The notes beneath the pieces are model-generated. The model was not told the DNA's origin. It did not search any database and worked only from the letters and a program-made list of their open reading frames with translations. A DNA stretch of 64,000 bases, taken from Thermus thermamylovorans. GTDB lineage: Bacteria > Deinococcota > Deinococci > Deinococcales > Thermaceae. The position numbers and the translations under genes are program-made. Where the stretch lies: NCBI RefSeq assembly GCF_004307015.1, contig NZ_SIJL01000005.1, positions 1 to 64,000 on the forward strand, given 5' to 3'. Positions 42,339 through 50,560 of the stretch are shown here, piece after piece (the stretch's first letter is position 1; each line of letters opens with the position of its first letter).

Positions 42339-43448
42339 TTAGTAAGCCTGCCCCGTGGCCTTGGTGAGGAGGAGGCGGAACTCGTGGGAGCTGGTGGCAG
42401 CAGAAAGGGCGTCCTCCAGGGAGATGAGCCCCCCGGTGTAGAGCTCCACCAGGTGCTGGTCGAAGGTGCGCATGCCGTGGAGGCCGCCCTCCATCATGGC
42501 CTCCTTGATCTGGGGGGTCTTGTCCTCGTCCTTTATGAGCTCGCGCACGTAGGGGGTGGCGATGAGGACCTCCAGGGCCAGGACCCGCCCCGCCCCGTCC
42601 GCCCGGGGCAGGAGGCGCTGGGAGAGGATGCCCAGGAGGGACTCCGCCAGGAGGATGCGCACCTGCTGGTGCTCGTGCAGGGGAAAGAACTCGATGACGC
42701 GGTTGATGGTGCGCCAGGCGTCCAGGGTGTGCAGGGTGGACAGCACCAGGTGCCCGGTCTGGGCGGCCATGAGGGCGGCCTCCACCGTTTCCTTGTCCCG
42801 CATCTCCCCGATGAGGATCACGTCCGGGTCCTGGCGCATGGCGTACTTGACCCCGGAGTAGAAGCTATCCGTGTCCAGGCCCACCTCCCGCTGCACCACC
42901 AGGCTCCGCTTGTGCCGGTGCAGGAACTCGATGGGGTCCTCGATGGTGATGATGTTTTTGGCGTAGTGCAGGTTGATGTGGTCGATGAGGGCTGCCAAGG
43001 TGGTGCTCTTGCCCGACCCGGTGGGCCCTGTGACCAGGATGAGGCCCCGCTCCTTGGCGGCCAGGGCCTCCAGCACCTCCCGGGGAAGCCCCAAGGCCTC
43101 GAAGCTGGGGATGACCTCGGCCACCACCCGCATGACCAGGCCGAAGCTCCCCCGCTGCCTCAGGAGGTTGCAGCGGAAGCGGGCGATCCCGGGGATGGTG
43201 TAGGCGAAGTCCATCTCCTTGCGGAACTCCAGCTCCTCCAGCTGCTCCGGGGTGAGAAGGGCCTTGGCGATGGCCTCGGTGTCCTTAGGGGTGAGGGGGC
43301 GGTTGCCGAAGGGCTTCAGCTTTCCGTCCACCCGGATGACGGGCGGGGCCCCCGCCTGCAGGTGGATGTCCGAGGCCCGGGCCTGGACCATGGCCTTAAA
43401 CATCTCCAAAAGGCTCTGCTTGCCCTCTGACGCGGACGCCTCGCTCAC
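42339..43448 (-). CDS. pilT: type IV pilus retraction ATPase PilT
   Basis: A hexameric secretion-type ATPase that depolymerises type IV pili, driving twitching and aiding DNA uptake. Encodes 369 aa. Walker A GPTGSGKST, Asp box IITIEDPIEF, Walker B DVILIGEMRD and the HLVLSTLHT His box are all intact. GTG 43448 overlaps the panC stop (GTGA). Why a pilus motor gene is coupled to panC is not clear from the sequence. Confidence 0.94.
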   Translation of the reverse strand: MSEASASEGKQSLLEMFKAMVQARASDIHLQAGAPPVIRVDGKLKPFGNRPLTPKDTEAIAKALLTPEQLEELEFRKEMDFAYTIPGIARFRCNLLRQRGSFGLVMRVVAEVIPSFEALGLPREVLEALAAKERGLILVTGPTGSGKSTTLAALIDHINLHYAKNIITIEDPIEFLHRHKRSLVVQREVGLDTDSFYSGVKYAMRQDPDVILIGEMRDKETVEAALMAAQTGHLVLSTLHTLDAWRTINRVIEFFPLHEHQQVRILLAESLLGILSQRLLPRADGAGRVLALEVLIATPYVRELIKDEDKTPQIKEAMMEGGLHGMRTFDQHLVELYTGGLISLEDALSAATSSHEFRLLLTKATGQAY

Positions 43449-44275
43449 GGATGGACCTCCAGGTTGTCGATGAGCCGCACCCCGGGGAAGCGCCCGGCCA
43501 CCAGGCCCCGGGCTCCCGGCACCCAGTCGGAGAGGGGCAGGAGGGTTTCCGGGTGGACCAGGGCCAGGTAGTCCTTCTGGAACTCGGGCACCTCCCAAAG
43601 CACCCCCTCCCCGGCCCGCAGGGCCTCGGCCACGCTCCCGCCCCCTAGGGCCGCCTCCCGCATGGCGGAAAGGGCCCGGTAGAGGACGTTGGCCTTGGCC
43701 CGGGTCTCCGGGGAGAGATAAACGTTGCGGCTGGAAAGGGCCAGGCCGTCCGCTTCGCGCACCGTGGGCACCCCCAGCACCTCCACCGGAAAGCCCAGGT
43801 CCCGCGCCATCTTGCGAATCACCAGAAGCTGCTGGTAGTCCTTCTCCCCGAAGTAGGCCCGGGTCGGAGCCACCAGGAGGAAGAGCCTGGCCACCACCGT
43901 GGCCACCCCCTGGAAGTGGCCGGGGCGCACCGCCCCCTCCCAGAGGGCGGCAAGGGGCCCCTCCACGCTAACCCGGGTGGAAAACCCTGCCGGGTACATC
44001 TCCTCCACGCTGGGGGCGAAGAGGAGGTCCACCCCCGCCTCCTCCAGAAGGGCCCGGTCCCGGTCCAGGTCCCGGGGGTAACGGTGGTAGTCCTCCCCGG
44101 GACCGAACTGCAAGGGGTTCACAAAGATGGAGACCGCCACGAAGGGGTTTTCCTGCCGGGCCCGCGCCACCAGGGCCAGGTGCCCCCGGTGGAGGTAGCC
44201 CATGGTGGGTACGAAGCCCACCCCCTTCTGGGGCAGGGCGGCCCGAAGGTCGGCCACAGTGCGGACCACGTCCAC
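43445..44275 (-). CDS. panC: pantothenate synthetase
   Basis: Joins pantoate and beta-alanine using ATP. Encodes 276 aa. The N-terminal PTMGYLHRGHLALV is the HIGH-type nucleotide loop, followed by FGEKDYQQLLVIRKMARDL and LSSRNVYLSPE. GTG 44275 has TATACT 7 nt upstream. It is followed by pilT with a 4-nt overlap. Confidence 0.95.
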   Translation of the reverse strand: MDVVRTVADLRAALPQKGVGFVPTMGYLHRGHLALVARARQENPFVAVSIFVNPLQFGPGEDYHRYPRDLDRDRALLEEAGVDLLFAPSVEEMYPAGFSTRVSVEGPLAALWEGAVRPGHFQGVATVVARLFLLVAPTRAYFGEKDYQQLLVIRKMARDLGFPVEVLGVPTVREADGLALSSRNVYLSPETRAKANVLYRALSAMREAALGGGSVAEALRAGEGVLWEVPEFQKDYLALVHPETLLPLSDWVPGARGLVAGRFPGVRLIDNLEVHP

Positions 44276-44282
44276 GGGGCCC

Positions 44283-44290
44283 AGTATACT
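44283..44290. promoter_or_regulatory. shared palindromic -10 element AGTATACT
   Basis: Identical in sequence to the element at 5025-5032. Minus TATACT is 7 nt from the panC GTG; plus TATACT is 6 nt from GTG 44297. Confidence 0.7.
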
Positions 44291-44296
44291 TTCCCC

Positions 44297-44578
44297 GTGG
44301 GCAAGAAGCGGCGCGAGGAGAAACAGAAGAAAAAGGCCCTGAGGGAATGGGAGGAGCGGCGGCCCAAGACCTTCCGGGAGGCCCTGCGCTACTTCCCGGG
44401 GATCTTCCTGCGCACAACCTTGGTGGTAATGGCCGCCGTGGCCCTTATCCTCTTCCTGGGGGCCTTGGGGCTGGAGCTGGCCCAGAGCTTCTGGTTCCAG
44501 CTGGGCGTCTACCTGGTCTTCTACCTCCTTTTCCAGCGGTTCATCATGGGGCCCCTGGCCCCGCCCAGGCTAAAATAG
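44297..44578 (+). CDS. small basic membrane protein
   Basis: Encodes 93 aa: a very basic cytoplasmic N-terminus (MGKKRREEKQKKKALREWEE), then two hydrophobic helices (about 41-62 and 67-88). No family is recognised. GTG 44297 follows TATACT by 6 nt and is supported by the shared divergent promoter. The layout could suit a DUF2085/YggT-like or division-associated small protein, but I cannot assign it. Confidence 0.6.
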   Translation: MGKKRREEKQKKKALREWEERRPKTFREALRYFPGIFLRTTLVVMAAVALILFLGALGLELAQSFWFQLGVYLVFYLLFQRFIMGPLAPPRLK

Positions 44579-44724
44579 CTCCCCTTGGCTGAAGCAGCGG
44601 AGACCCCCCTGGTCCCTGGGAAAGGGGCGGCAAGACCCTACCCGCGGCCAGCCGGTGCAGCCCGGGCGCGGCTGCCCTCCCCAGGGGCCCCGCCAGACCC
44701 CGGCAGGGCTCACGTGGCCTTGGT
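44579..44724. other. intergenic region, no gene seen
   Basis: GC-rich with several short inverted repeats (for example GCCCGGGC near 44657 and CCCCAGGGGCC near 44680). It separates two convergent units and may hold their terminators. No small gene or RNA is recognised. Confidence 0.4.
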
Positions 44725-45066
44725 CTACACCCGTTCGGCGTCGGCCCAGAAGCCCTCGAGGTCGTAGTACTCCCGGGCCTCCGGGGTCATGAGGTGGACC
44801 ACCACCTCCCCGTAGTCCAGGACCACCCAGCGGGGGCTTTGGCCCTCCGTGGGCCGGGGGCGAAGGCCTTCCTCCTCAAGCTTTTCCTGAACGTGCCGCT
44901 CCAGGGCCTGGAGGTGGGGGGTGCTGGTGGCGCTGGCCACCACGAAGTAGTCCAGGCTCTCGGAAACAGCCCTCAGGTCCAGGGCCACCACCTTTTCCGC
45001 CTTCTTTTCCCAGAGGAGATCCTTGATGCGTCCCAAAAGCTCTACCGCCTCCCGGGTCTTCACCAT
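44725..45066 (-). CDS. rsfS: ribosomal silencing factor RsfS
   Basis: A small protein of 113 aa that binds uL14 and blocks subunit joining under poor nutrient conditions. VALDLRAVSESLDYFVVASATSTPHLQAL and WVVLDYGEVVVHLMTPEAREYYDLEGFW are diagnostic. It is the last gene of the rplU-rpmA-obg-nadD-yqeK-LCP-rsfS run, following the LCP gene by 6 nt. Confidence 0.94.
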   Translation of the reverse strand: MVKTREAVELLGRIKDLLWEKKAEKVVALDLRAVSESLDYFVVASATSTPHLQALERHVQEKLEEEGLRPRPTEGQSPRWVVLDYGEVVVHLMTPEAREYYDLEGFWADAERV

Positions 45067-45072
45067 CTGCCC

Positions 45073-46170
45073 TCATTGTAACAGGTCCCTTCCCAGCTCC
45101 ACCACCACCCCCGCCACCGGACGGTGGGGGGCCAGGAGGGGGAGGTGAAAGAGGTCGGCGTAGTAAGCGCCCGCCCGGGGGTCTTGCGCGTAGACCGCGC
45201 TCCGCACCACCTCCGCCTCCTCCAGGAGGGGCTCCACCCCCTCCTGGAGGAGAAAGGCCCGGGCCCAGAGGAGAAGCTCCCCCTCCCCCCGGAGACGGAC
45301 GGGGACCTCCGGGGGGGAGAGGGGTGGGCTCAGGCCCAGGAAGGCGGCGAGAAAACGCCCCCGAGCCGCCTCGTCCGGGGAGAGGAGGCTGCCGGGCCCC
45401 TCCCGGGTGGGCAGGGTGGCGAGGGAAAGGCGCACCCCGCGCACGGCGGGAAGGTAGCCCAAGGCCTCCTCCAGGGAGAGGTCGGTGTCCAGCTCCTGCC
45501 AGGCGGCCCGCAGGGCCGAGGCCAGGGCCGGCCAGGTCCGGGGGTCCTGAGCCCTTTGGGCCACCTGGGCCAGCACCCCTTTGATGCGGTCCAGCCGGGC
45601 GTAGTCCCCGAGGAGGTCGTGGCGGAAGCGCATGTACTTGACGGCCTCCTCCCCGCTCAGGTGCAGGCGCCCCGCGGGAAAGTTGATGTAGAGGCCGGCC
45701 GCCCGGTCCGTGTACCGCATGGGGCGGTCCAGGTAGACCTCCACCCCCCCCACGGCGTCCACCACCCGGGCGGCGCTTTCCAGGGTGATGACGGCGTGCC
45801 GCTCCACCACGAGCCCCGTGGCCTCCTCCACCGCCCGCTTCAGGAGCTCCGCCCCCCCCCGGGCGTAGGCGGCGTTGATCCTCCCCCCCACCAAGGGGCT
45901 GTAGAGGTCCCGGGGGATGGCCAGGACCCTGGCTTCCTGTCCCCGGAGGCGGACGTAGAGGATGGTGTCCGTGCGGCTTCCCGGGCCACAAGGGGTGCGG
46001 GGGGCGCAGTAGTCGATGTCCCGGCCCGCCACCACCAGGGCCATCTCCGGCAAACCCCCTTCCCGCTGAAACCGCGGGCGGACCTCCTCCTCGCCCCGGG
46101 GAAGGGAGAGCACCCCTCCGAGGGCGAAGAGGCTTGCGGAAAGGAGGAGGAGGGAAGGGCGCAGGCGCAT
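45073..46170 (-). CDS. LytR-CpsA-Psr family glycopolymer ligase
   Basis: Encodes 365 aa: an N-terminal membrane anchor (about 5-23) and an extracytoplasmic LCP domain with TDTILYVRL, LAIPRDLY, INAAYARGG and the catalytic Arg/Asp segment YMRFRHDLLGDYARLDR. LCP enzymes attach polymers to peptidoglycan; in Thermus the acceptor may be secondary cell-wall polymer or pyruvylated glycan. The start overlaps the yqeK stop by 1 nt. Confidence 0.88.
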   Translation of the reverse strand: MRLRPSLLLLSASLFALGGVLSLPRGEEEVRPRFQREGGLPEMALVVAGRDIDYCAPRTPCGPGSRTDTILYVRLRGQEARVLAIPRDLYSPLVGGRINAAYARGGAELLKRAVEEATGLVVERHAVITLESAARVVDAVGGVEVYLDRPMRYTDRAAGLYINFPAGRLHLSGEEAVKYMRFRHDLLGDYARLDRIKGVLAQVAQRAQDPRTWPALASALRAAWQELDTDLSLEEALGYLPAVRGVRLSLATLPTREGPGSLLSPDEAARGRFLAAFLGLSPPLSPPEVPVRLRGEGELLLWARAFLLQEGVEPLLEEAEVVRSAVYAQDPRAGAYYADLFHLPLLAPHRPVAGVVVELGRDLLQ

Positions 46171-46706
46171 TACAGGCTATGGTACACGGCCAGGGTCCGG
46201 GGGTGGAGGGGGACGCCTTTACCCTGGAGGTAGGCCACCTTGTTGCGCACCGCCTGGGCGTAGGCCTCCCGGAGCCTCCCGGCCAGGGCCAGCCCGCGGA
46301 TCTCCGCGTTCACCCCCCGGCCGGGCTCGGAGACGTCGGCCACATAGAGGGCCATCCCGATGGGATTGCTGGGGCTCACCCCGTAAACGTGGCCCTCCAC
46401 CGCCTCCAGGACCTCGGGATCCTCCACCCCCCAGGCCTGGGCCAGGGCCCGGGCCGCCCGGCCGTGGAGGGAGAGGGGGTGGGCCGCCTCCACCTCGTTT
46501 TCCGGGGGGGCGAGCCGGAGGAGCTCCTCCTCCTCGAGGTCGCGGGCGGCGTCGTGCAGGAGGCCCGCCAGGTAGGCCCGGTCCCCCTCCAGGCCGTTCC
46601 TCTCCGCGATCTCCCGGGCCAAGGCCGCCACCCGCAGGATGTGCTCCAGGCGCTCGGGGCGGACCAGGGCCCGCACCTTCTCCAGGAGTTCAGCGGTAGA
46701 GACCAT
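46170..46706 (-). CDS. yqeK: HD-domain Ap4A hydrolase YqeK
   Basis: Symmetrically cleaves diadenosine tetraphosphate to ADP in studied homologues. Encodes 178 aa with HD motifs HILRVAALAREIAE and LLHDAARDL, then HPLSLHGRAA and EGHVYG. ATG 46706 overlaps nadD by 17 nt. The pairing nadD-yqeK-rsfS is common in many bacteria. Confidence 0.9.
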   Translation of the reverse strand: MVSTAELLEKVRALVRPERLEHILRVAALAREIAERNGLEGDRAYLAGLLHDAARDLEEEELLRLAPPENEVEAAHPLSLHGRAARALAQAWGVEDPEVLEAVEGHVYGVSPSNPIGMALYVADVSEPGRGVNAEIRGLALAGRLREAYAQAVRNKVAYLQGKGVPLHPRTLAVYHSL

Positions 46707-47250
46707 GCTTTTCAAGGTAAACCTCCACGGGACGCGGCACCCAGTGCCGCACGCTCCTCCCCTCCTTAAGCCTCCGCCGGATCTCCGTGCTGGAGATCCC
46801 CACCTCGGGCACGAAGAGGGGCACCACGGGGACGGGAACCCCGTCCAGGGGGTATCCGGGCCGGGCCACGGCCACCAAGGTGGCGAGCTCGGGGAGCCTC
46901 TCCCCCTCCTTCCAGGTGAGGACGTCCCGGTAGGCGTCGGCCCCGGTGACGAAGAAGAGCTCGTCCTCCGGGAAAAGCCTCCGGGCCTCCTCGAGGGTGT
47001 CCACGGTGTAGCTGGGCCCCGGGCGGTCCAGCTCCAGGCGGGAGGCGAAAAAGCGCCCCTCCTCCGCCGTGGCCAGGAGGACCATCTCGTACCGGGCCTC
47101 AGGGGGGGCCACCGGGGCCTTGTGGGGGGGACGGGCGGCCACCACGAAGAGCACCCGGTCCAGGCCCAAGGCGCTTGCGGCCTCGCTGGCGGCCAGGAGG
47201 TGCCCCAGGTGGATGGGGTCGAAGCTACCGCCAAAGAGACCGATGCGCAT
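46690..47250 (-). CDS. nadD: nicotinate-nucleotide adenylyltransferase
   Basis: Adenylates nicotinate mononucleotide in NAD synthesis. Encodes 186 aa. GLFGGSFDPIHLGHL (residues 4-18) contains the HxGH motif and the C-terminal segment has ISSTEIRRRLKEG. ATG 47250 is used; GTG 47253 is equally possible. It overlaps the obg stop codon. Confidence 0.94.
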   Translation of the reverse strand: MRIGLFGGSFDPIHLGHLLAASEAASALGLDRVLFVVAARPPHKAPVAPPEARYEMVLLATAEEGRFFASRLELDRPGPSYTVDTLEEARRLFPEDELFFVTGADAYRDVLTWKEGERLPELATLVAVARPGYPLDGVPVPVVPLFVPEVGISSTEIRRRLKEGRSVRHWVPRPVEVYLEKHGLYR

Positions 47251-48497
47251 CACACCTCCGGGACGTACTCGAACTCCCGCTCCCCGATGCGCACGAGGTC
47301 GCCTGCCCGCACCCCCTTGGCCCTGAGGGCCGCCTCCACCCCGTGGCGCCGGAAGACCTCCTGTAGGTAGCCCGCAGCCTCCTGAAGGTCCCCCTTGAGG
47401 CGCCTGAGGTAGCGCTCCACCTCAGGGGCCCGCACCTCGTAGGCCCCTTCCGCCAGCGGCACCACCTCCACCCCGGCCCGGACCTCGGCCTTGGGGACGG
47501 GTTTGGGCAGCTCGGGGGCCGGGGTGGCCCGCACCAGGGTTAAGAGGGCCTCCTTCAGGACGGGGAGGCCTTCTCCGGTGAGGGCGCTCACGGGGAGGAC
47601 GGGGAGGCCTTCCTGGGCCAGGGCCGCCACCTCGGCCTCCACCTCCTCCGGGGCGAGCAGGTCCACCTTGTTGAGGGCGATGAGGCTCGGGCGCTGGAGG
47701 AGGGCGGGGTCGTAGGCCCCCACCTCCTCCCGCAGGGTGCGGAGGGCTTTGAGGGGCTCCTCAGAGGCGTCCAGCACGTAGAGAAGGACCCGGGTGCGGG
47801 CGATGTGGCGCAGGAACTCCAGGCCCAGGCCCTTCCCCTGGCTGGCCCCCTCGATGATCCCGGGGATGTCCGCCAGGGTAAAGCGCTCCTCCCCCACCTC
47901 CACCACCCCCAGGTTGGGGCTCAGGGTGGTGAAGGGGTAGGGGGCGATCCTGGGGTGGGCCCGGGTGGTGGCGGCGAGGAGGCTGCTCTTCCCGGCGTTG
48001 GGGTAGCCCACGAGCCCCACGTCGGCGATGAGCATGAGCTCCAGCCGCAGGCGGCGTCTCTCCCCCTCCTCCCCCGCCTCGGCGAAGCGGGGGGCCCGGC
48101 GGGTGGGGGTGGCGAAGTGGGCGTTGCCCCGCCCCCCCTCCCCGCCCCGGGCCACCAGGAGGAGCTGGCCCTCCTCCGTGAGGTCTCCCAGGAGCTCCCC
48201 CGTGTCGGCGTCGAAAACCCGGGTGCCCCGGGGGACCTCCACGTAGAGGTCCCGCCCGCTACGGCCGTGCTGGCCGCTTCCCCGGCCGTGCTCCCCGTCC
48301 TCCGCCTTGTAGGTGCGCTTGGAAAGCCCCGAGAGGGAGTCTACATCCCCCCTGGCCCGCAGGTAGACGCTCCCCCCCCGCCCCCCGTCCCCCCCGTCCG
48401 GCCCCCCCTTGGGCACGAACTTCTCCCGGCGGAAGGAGACGGCGCCGTCGCCGCCCCTGCCAGCGGCGACGGTTATCTGGAGAACGTCTTGGAACAC
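47250..48497 (-). CDS. obg: GTPase ObgE/CgtA
   Basis: An essential late 50S assembly and stress GTPase, 415 aa as in T. thermophilus Obg. The glycine-rich OBG domain occupies about 1-158, the G domain has [22 protein letters not shown], and NKVDLL, and a C-terminal OCT-type domain (about 345-415) follows. GTG or ATG start at 48497 ([10 protein letters not shown]). It follows rpmA by 6 nt. Confidence 0.96.
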   Translation of the reverse strand: MFQDVLQITVAAGRGGDGAVSFRREKFVPKGGPDGGDGGRGGSVYLRARGDVDSLSGLSKRTYKAEDGEHGRGSGQHGRSGRDLYVEVPRGTRVFDADTGELLGDLTEEGQLLLVARGGEGGRGNAHFATPTRRAPRFAEAGEEGERRRLRLELMLIADVGLVGYPNAGKSSLLAATTRAHPRIAPYPFTTLSPNLGVVEVGEERFTLADIPGIIEGASQGKGLGLEFLRHIARTRVLLYVLDASEEPLKALRTLREEVGAYDPALLQRPSLIALNKVDLLAPEEVEAEVAALAQEGLPVLPVSALTGEGLPVLKEALLTLVRATPAPELPKPVPKAEVRAGVEVVPLAEGAYEVRAPEVERYLRRLKGDLQEAAGYLQEVFRRHGVEAALRAKGVRAGDLVRIGEREFEYVPEV

Positions 48498-48503
48498 CGG
48501 AGC

Positions 48504-48761
48504 CTACGCCAGGGGACGCACGCTCACGAAACGGCCCAGCCGCCCCTTGTCCTGGAACTCCACCACCCCGTCCACCAGGGCGTAGAGGGTGAAGTCCCGG
48601 CCCATGCCCACGTTCTTCCCGGGCTTGAAGCGGGTGCCCCGCTGGCGGACCAGGATGTGCCCGGCCCGCACCACCTGGCCGCCGAAGCGCTTCACCCCGA
48701 GGCGCTTGGCCTGGGAGTCGCGGCCGTTCTTGGTGGAACCTAGACCCTTTTTATGCGCCAT
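48504..48761 (-). CDS. rpmA: 50S ribosomal protein L27
   Basis: An 85-aa basic protein whose N-terminal tail reaches the peptidyl-transferase centre. The sequence [20 protein letters not shown] and [17 protein letters not shown] are diagnostic. There is no N-terminal extension of the type that is cleaved in Firmicutes. Confidence 0.97.
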   Translation of the reverse strand: MAHKKGLGSTKNGRDSQAKRLGVKRFGGQVVRAGHILVRQRGTRFKPGKNVGMGRDFTLYALVDGVVEFQDKGRLGRFVSVRPLA

Positions 48762-48764
48762 GGC

Positions 48765-49070
48765 TCACCCCCGGATCTCCCGGATGAGGATCTCGGTGTA
48801 GGGCTGGCGGTGCCCCCTCTTCCTGCGGTACTGCACCTTGGCCTTGAAACGGGAGACGGTGATCTTTTTGCCCTTGCCGTGGGCCAGGACCTCGGCCACC
48901 ACCTTGGCCTCCGCCACCACCGGGGTGCCCACCGCCACCTCCTCCCCCCCGAGGAGGAGGACGGGGAACTCCACCTGGCTGCCCGGCTCCGCGGAAAGTT
49001 TCTCCACCCTGAGCCTCAGCCCGGGCTCCACCCGGTACTGTTTGCCGCCCGTCTGGATGATCGCGAACAT
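48765..49070 (-). CDS. rplU: 50S ribosomal protein L21
   Basis: A 101-aa 23S rRNA-binding protein. MFAIIQTGGKQYRVEPG and the C-terminal QYRRKRGHRQPYTEILI are typical. It leads the seven-gene operon. Its 5' UTR (49071-49108) can form a GGCCC-TTCG-GGGCC hairpin, a possible leader element. Confidence 0.97.
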   Translation of the reverse strand: MFAIIQTGGKQYRVEPGLRLRVEKLSAEPGSQVEFPVLLLGGEEVAVGTPVVAEAKVVAEVLAHGKGKKITVSRFKAKVQYRRKRGHRQPYTEILIREIRG

Positions 49071-49114
49071 GGCTTTCCCCTTCCCAAGGGCCCCGAAGGG
49101 CCTACCGGTCTTCC

Positions 49115-49143
49115 ACTATACCCAAGGCCTGGGGTTCCTGCAA
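49115..49143 (-). promoter_or_regulatory. rplU operon promoter
   Basis: Minus-strand -35 TTGCAG (49138-49143), 17-nt spacer, -10 TATAGT (49115-49120). The start site would be about 38 nt before the rplU ATG. Confidence 0.65.
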
Positions 49144-49146
49144 GCC

Positions 49147-49170
49147 AAAGCCCCCCTTGCGGGGGGCTTT
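49147..49170. terminator. tRNA-Ala terminator, 10-bp stem, TTGC loop
   Basis: A perfect stem AAAGCCCCCC / GGGGGGCTTT with loop TTGC, 2 nt beyond the tRNA-Ala 3' end on the minus strand. It has short A/T ends and works in either direction by sequence. Confidence 0.7.
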
Positions 49171-49172
49171 CC

Positions 49173-49248
49173 TGGTGGAGCCGAGGGGATTCGAACCCCT
49201 GACCTCCTCAATGCCATTGAGGCGCGCTCCCAGCTGCGCCACGGCCCC
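49173..49248 (-). tRNA. tRNA-Ala (GGC)
   Basis: A tRNA of 76 nt with encoded CCA. The anticodon stem is CCTCA/TGAGG with loop ATGGCAT giving anticodon GGC. The T-arm is AGGGGTTCGAATCCCCT. The acceptor stem is GGGGCCG/CGGCTCC; G3-U70, the alanine identity pair, is present. Confidence 0.95.
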
Positions 49249-49259
49249 AGGCAACGCCC

Positions 49260-49288
49260 ATGGTACCGGGGGGTAGGCCTTTTGTCAA
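49260..49288 (-). promoter_or_regulatory. tRNA-Ala promoter
   Basis: Minus-strand -35 TTGACA (49283-49288), 17-nt spacer, -10 TACCAT (49260-49265), starting about 5-6 nt before the tRNA. The -35 lies in the secG stop region. Confidence 0.7.
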
Positions 49289-49515
49289 CGGGGCCAGAGG
49301 CCGATGAGGAGGGCCAGGCCGGCGAAGACTACCCCCAGGAGCACCGTGAGCCGGTAAAGCCCCCCGGTGAAGCCCCGGGCGGAGAAGAGGTCGGCGGCCC
49401 CTCCCATGAGGTCGGCGGAGGAGGCCTGCTTGGGCTCCTGGATGAGGACCAGATAGACGAGGAAGCCGGAGACCCCCAGGAAGAGGAGGATGACCAGGGT
49501 GTAGAGGAAGTCCAT
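49285..49515 (-). CDS. secG: preprotein translocase subunit SecG
   Basis: A small two-helix membrane protein (76 aa) of the SecYEG channel. The helices are at about 3-23 and 52-72, joined by the SADLMGGAADLFSARGFTGG loop typical of SecG. ATG 49515 is chosen (MDFLYTLVILLFLG) with GGAAGAGG upstream. It is followed by tRNA-Ala. Confidence 0.9.
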   Translation of the reverse strand: MDFLYTLVILLFLGVSGFLVYLVLIQEPKQASSADLMGGAADLFSARGFTGGLYRLTVLLGVVFAGLALLIGLWPR

Positions 49516-49574
49516 ACCTCTTCCCACTCTAGCGCCTCCTCCGCCCGGTGTCCATCCTGGGGCAAGATGGGGGC

Positions 49575-50522
49575 ATGGACCTGGCCGAGATCCACGCCGC
49601 CTACCGGCGCATCCGCCCGTACATCCACCCTACGCCCCTCCTCACCTCGAGGCTCCTGGACAACCTCTTGGGGAAGCGCCTCCTCCTCAAGGCCGAGCAC
49701 CTGCAAAAGACCGGGAGCTTCAAGGCCCGGGGAGCGCTGGCCAAGGCCCTCACCCTGGAAAACCCTAAGGGACTCCTAGCGGTCTCTAGCGGCAACCACG
49801 CCCAAGGAGTGGCCTACGCCGCCCAGGTCCTGGGGGTGAAAGCCCTCATCGTCATGCCCGAGGACGCGAGCCCCCTCAAGAAGCAGGCCGCCCGGGCTTA
49901 CGGGGCGGAGGTGGTGGACCAGGGGGTCAGGGTGGAAAACCGGGAGGAGGTGGCAAAAGCCCTCCAGGAGGAAACCGGCTACGCCTTCCTCCACCCCTTT
50001 GACGACCCCCTGGTGGTGGCCGGGCAGGGCACCGCGGGGTTGGAGCTCATGGCCCAGGCCGCGGGGCTCGGGGTCTTCCCCGAAGCGGTCCTGGTCCCCG
50101 TGGGGGGAGGGGGGCTCCTCGCCGGGGTGGCCACCGCGGTGAAGGCCCTCTCCCCCACCACCCTCGTCTTGGGGGTGGAGCCCGAGGGCGCGGACGACGC
50201 CAAAAGGAGCCTGGAACGGGGGGAGATCGTGCGCCTGCCCGAGGCCCCCAGGACCCGGGCGGACGGGGTCAGGACCCTGGCCTTGGGACGGCACACCTTC
50301 CCCATCCTCCAGAGGCGGGTGGACGCCATCCTCGCGGTGAGCGAGGAGGCCATCCTCGAGGCCGAGCGCCTCCTCTTCACCCGCACCAAGCAGGTGGTGG
50401 AGCCCACCGGGGCCCTGCCCCTGGCGGCGGTGCTGGAGCACGGGGATAGGCTTCCCGGGACGCTGGCCCTCCTCCTTTCGGGGGGTAACCGCGGGTTTTG
50501 CCCCTCGCCGGGCGATTTTTAA
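49575..50522 (+). CDS. ilvA: threonine/serine dehydratase
   Basis: A PLP enzyme that deaminates threonine to 2-oxobutyrate, or serine to pyruvate. Encodes 315 aa, the short form without an ACT regulatory domain (catabolic TdcB type). The Schiff-base Lys is in KTGSFKARGA, followed by SSGNHAQGVA and VPVGGGGLLAG. The C-terminus SGGNRGFCPSPGDF is unlike the usual SGGNVD ending; the change is at the edge of an AT-rich palindrome region and may reflect a past insertion. Confidence 0.88.
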   Translation: MDLAEIHAAYRRIRPYIHPTPLLTSRLLDNLLGKRLLLKAEHLQKTGSFKARGALAKALTLENPKGLLAVSSGNHAQGVAYAAQVLGVKALIVMPEDASPLKKQAARAYGAEVVDQGVRVENREEVAKALQEETGYAFLHPFDDPLVVAGQGTAGLELMAQAAGLGVFPEAVLVPVGGGGLLAGVATAVKALSPTTLVLGVEPEGADDAKRSLERGEIVRLPEAPRTRADGVRTLALGRHTFPILQRRVDAILAVSEEAILEAERLLFTRTKQVVEPTGALPLAAVLEHGDRLPGTLALLLSGGNRGFCPSPGDF

Positions 50523-50523
50523 C

Positions 50524-50559
50524 CTTGAAAATCAGGCATCGTGATGCTAGATTTTCAAG
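50524..50559 (+). promoter_or_regulatory. 36-bp AT-rich palindrome over the ATPase promoter
   Basis: CTTGAAAATC (50524-50533) pairs with GATTTTCAAG (50550-50559) perfectly; inside, GCATC pairs with GATGC around GT, with two mismatched positions between. The -10 TAGATT (50548-50553) is inside the right arm, 7 nt from ATG 50561. Confidence 0.6.
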
Positions 50560-50560
50560 C

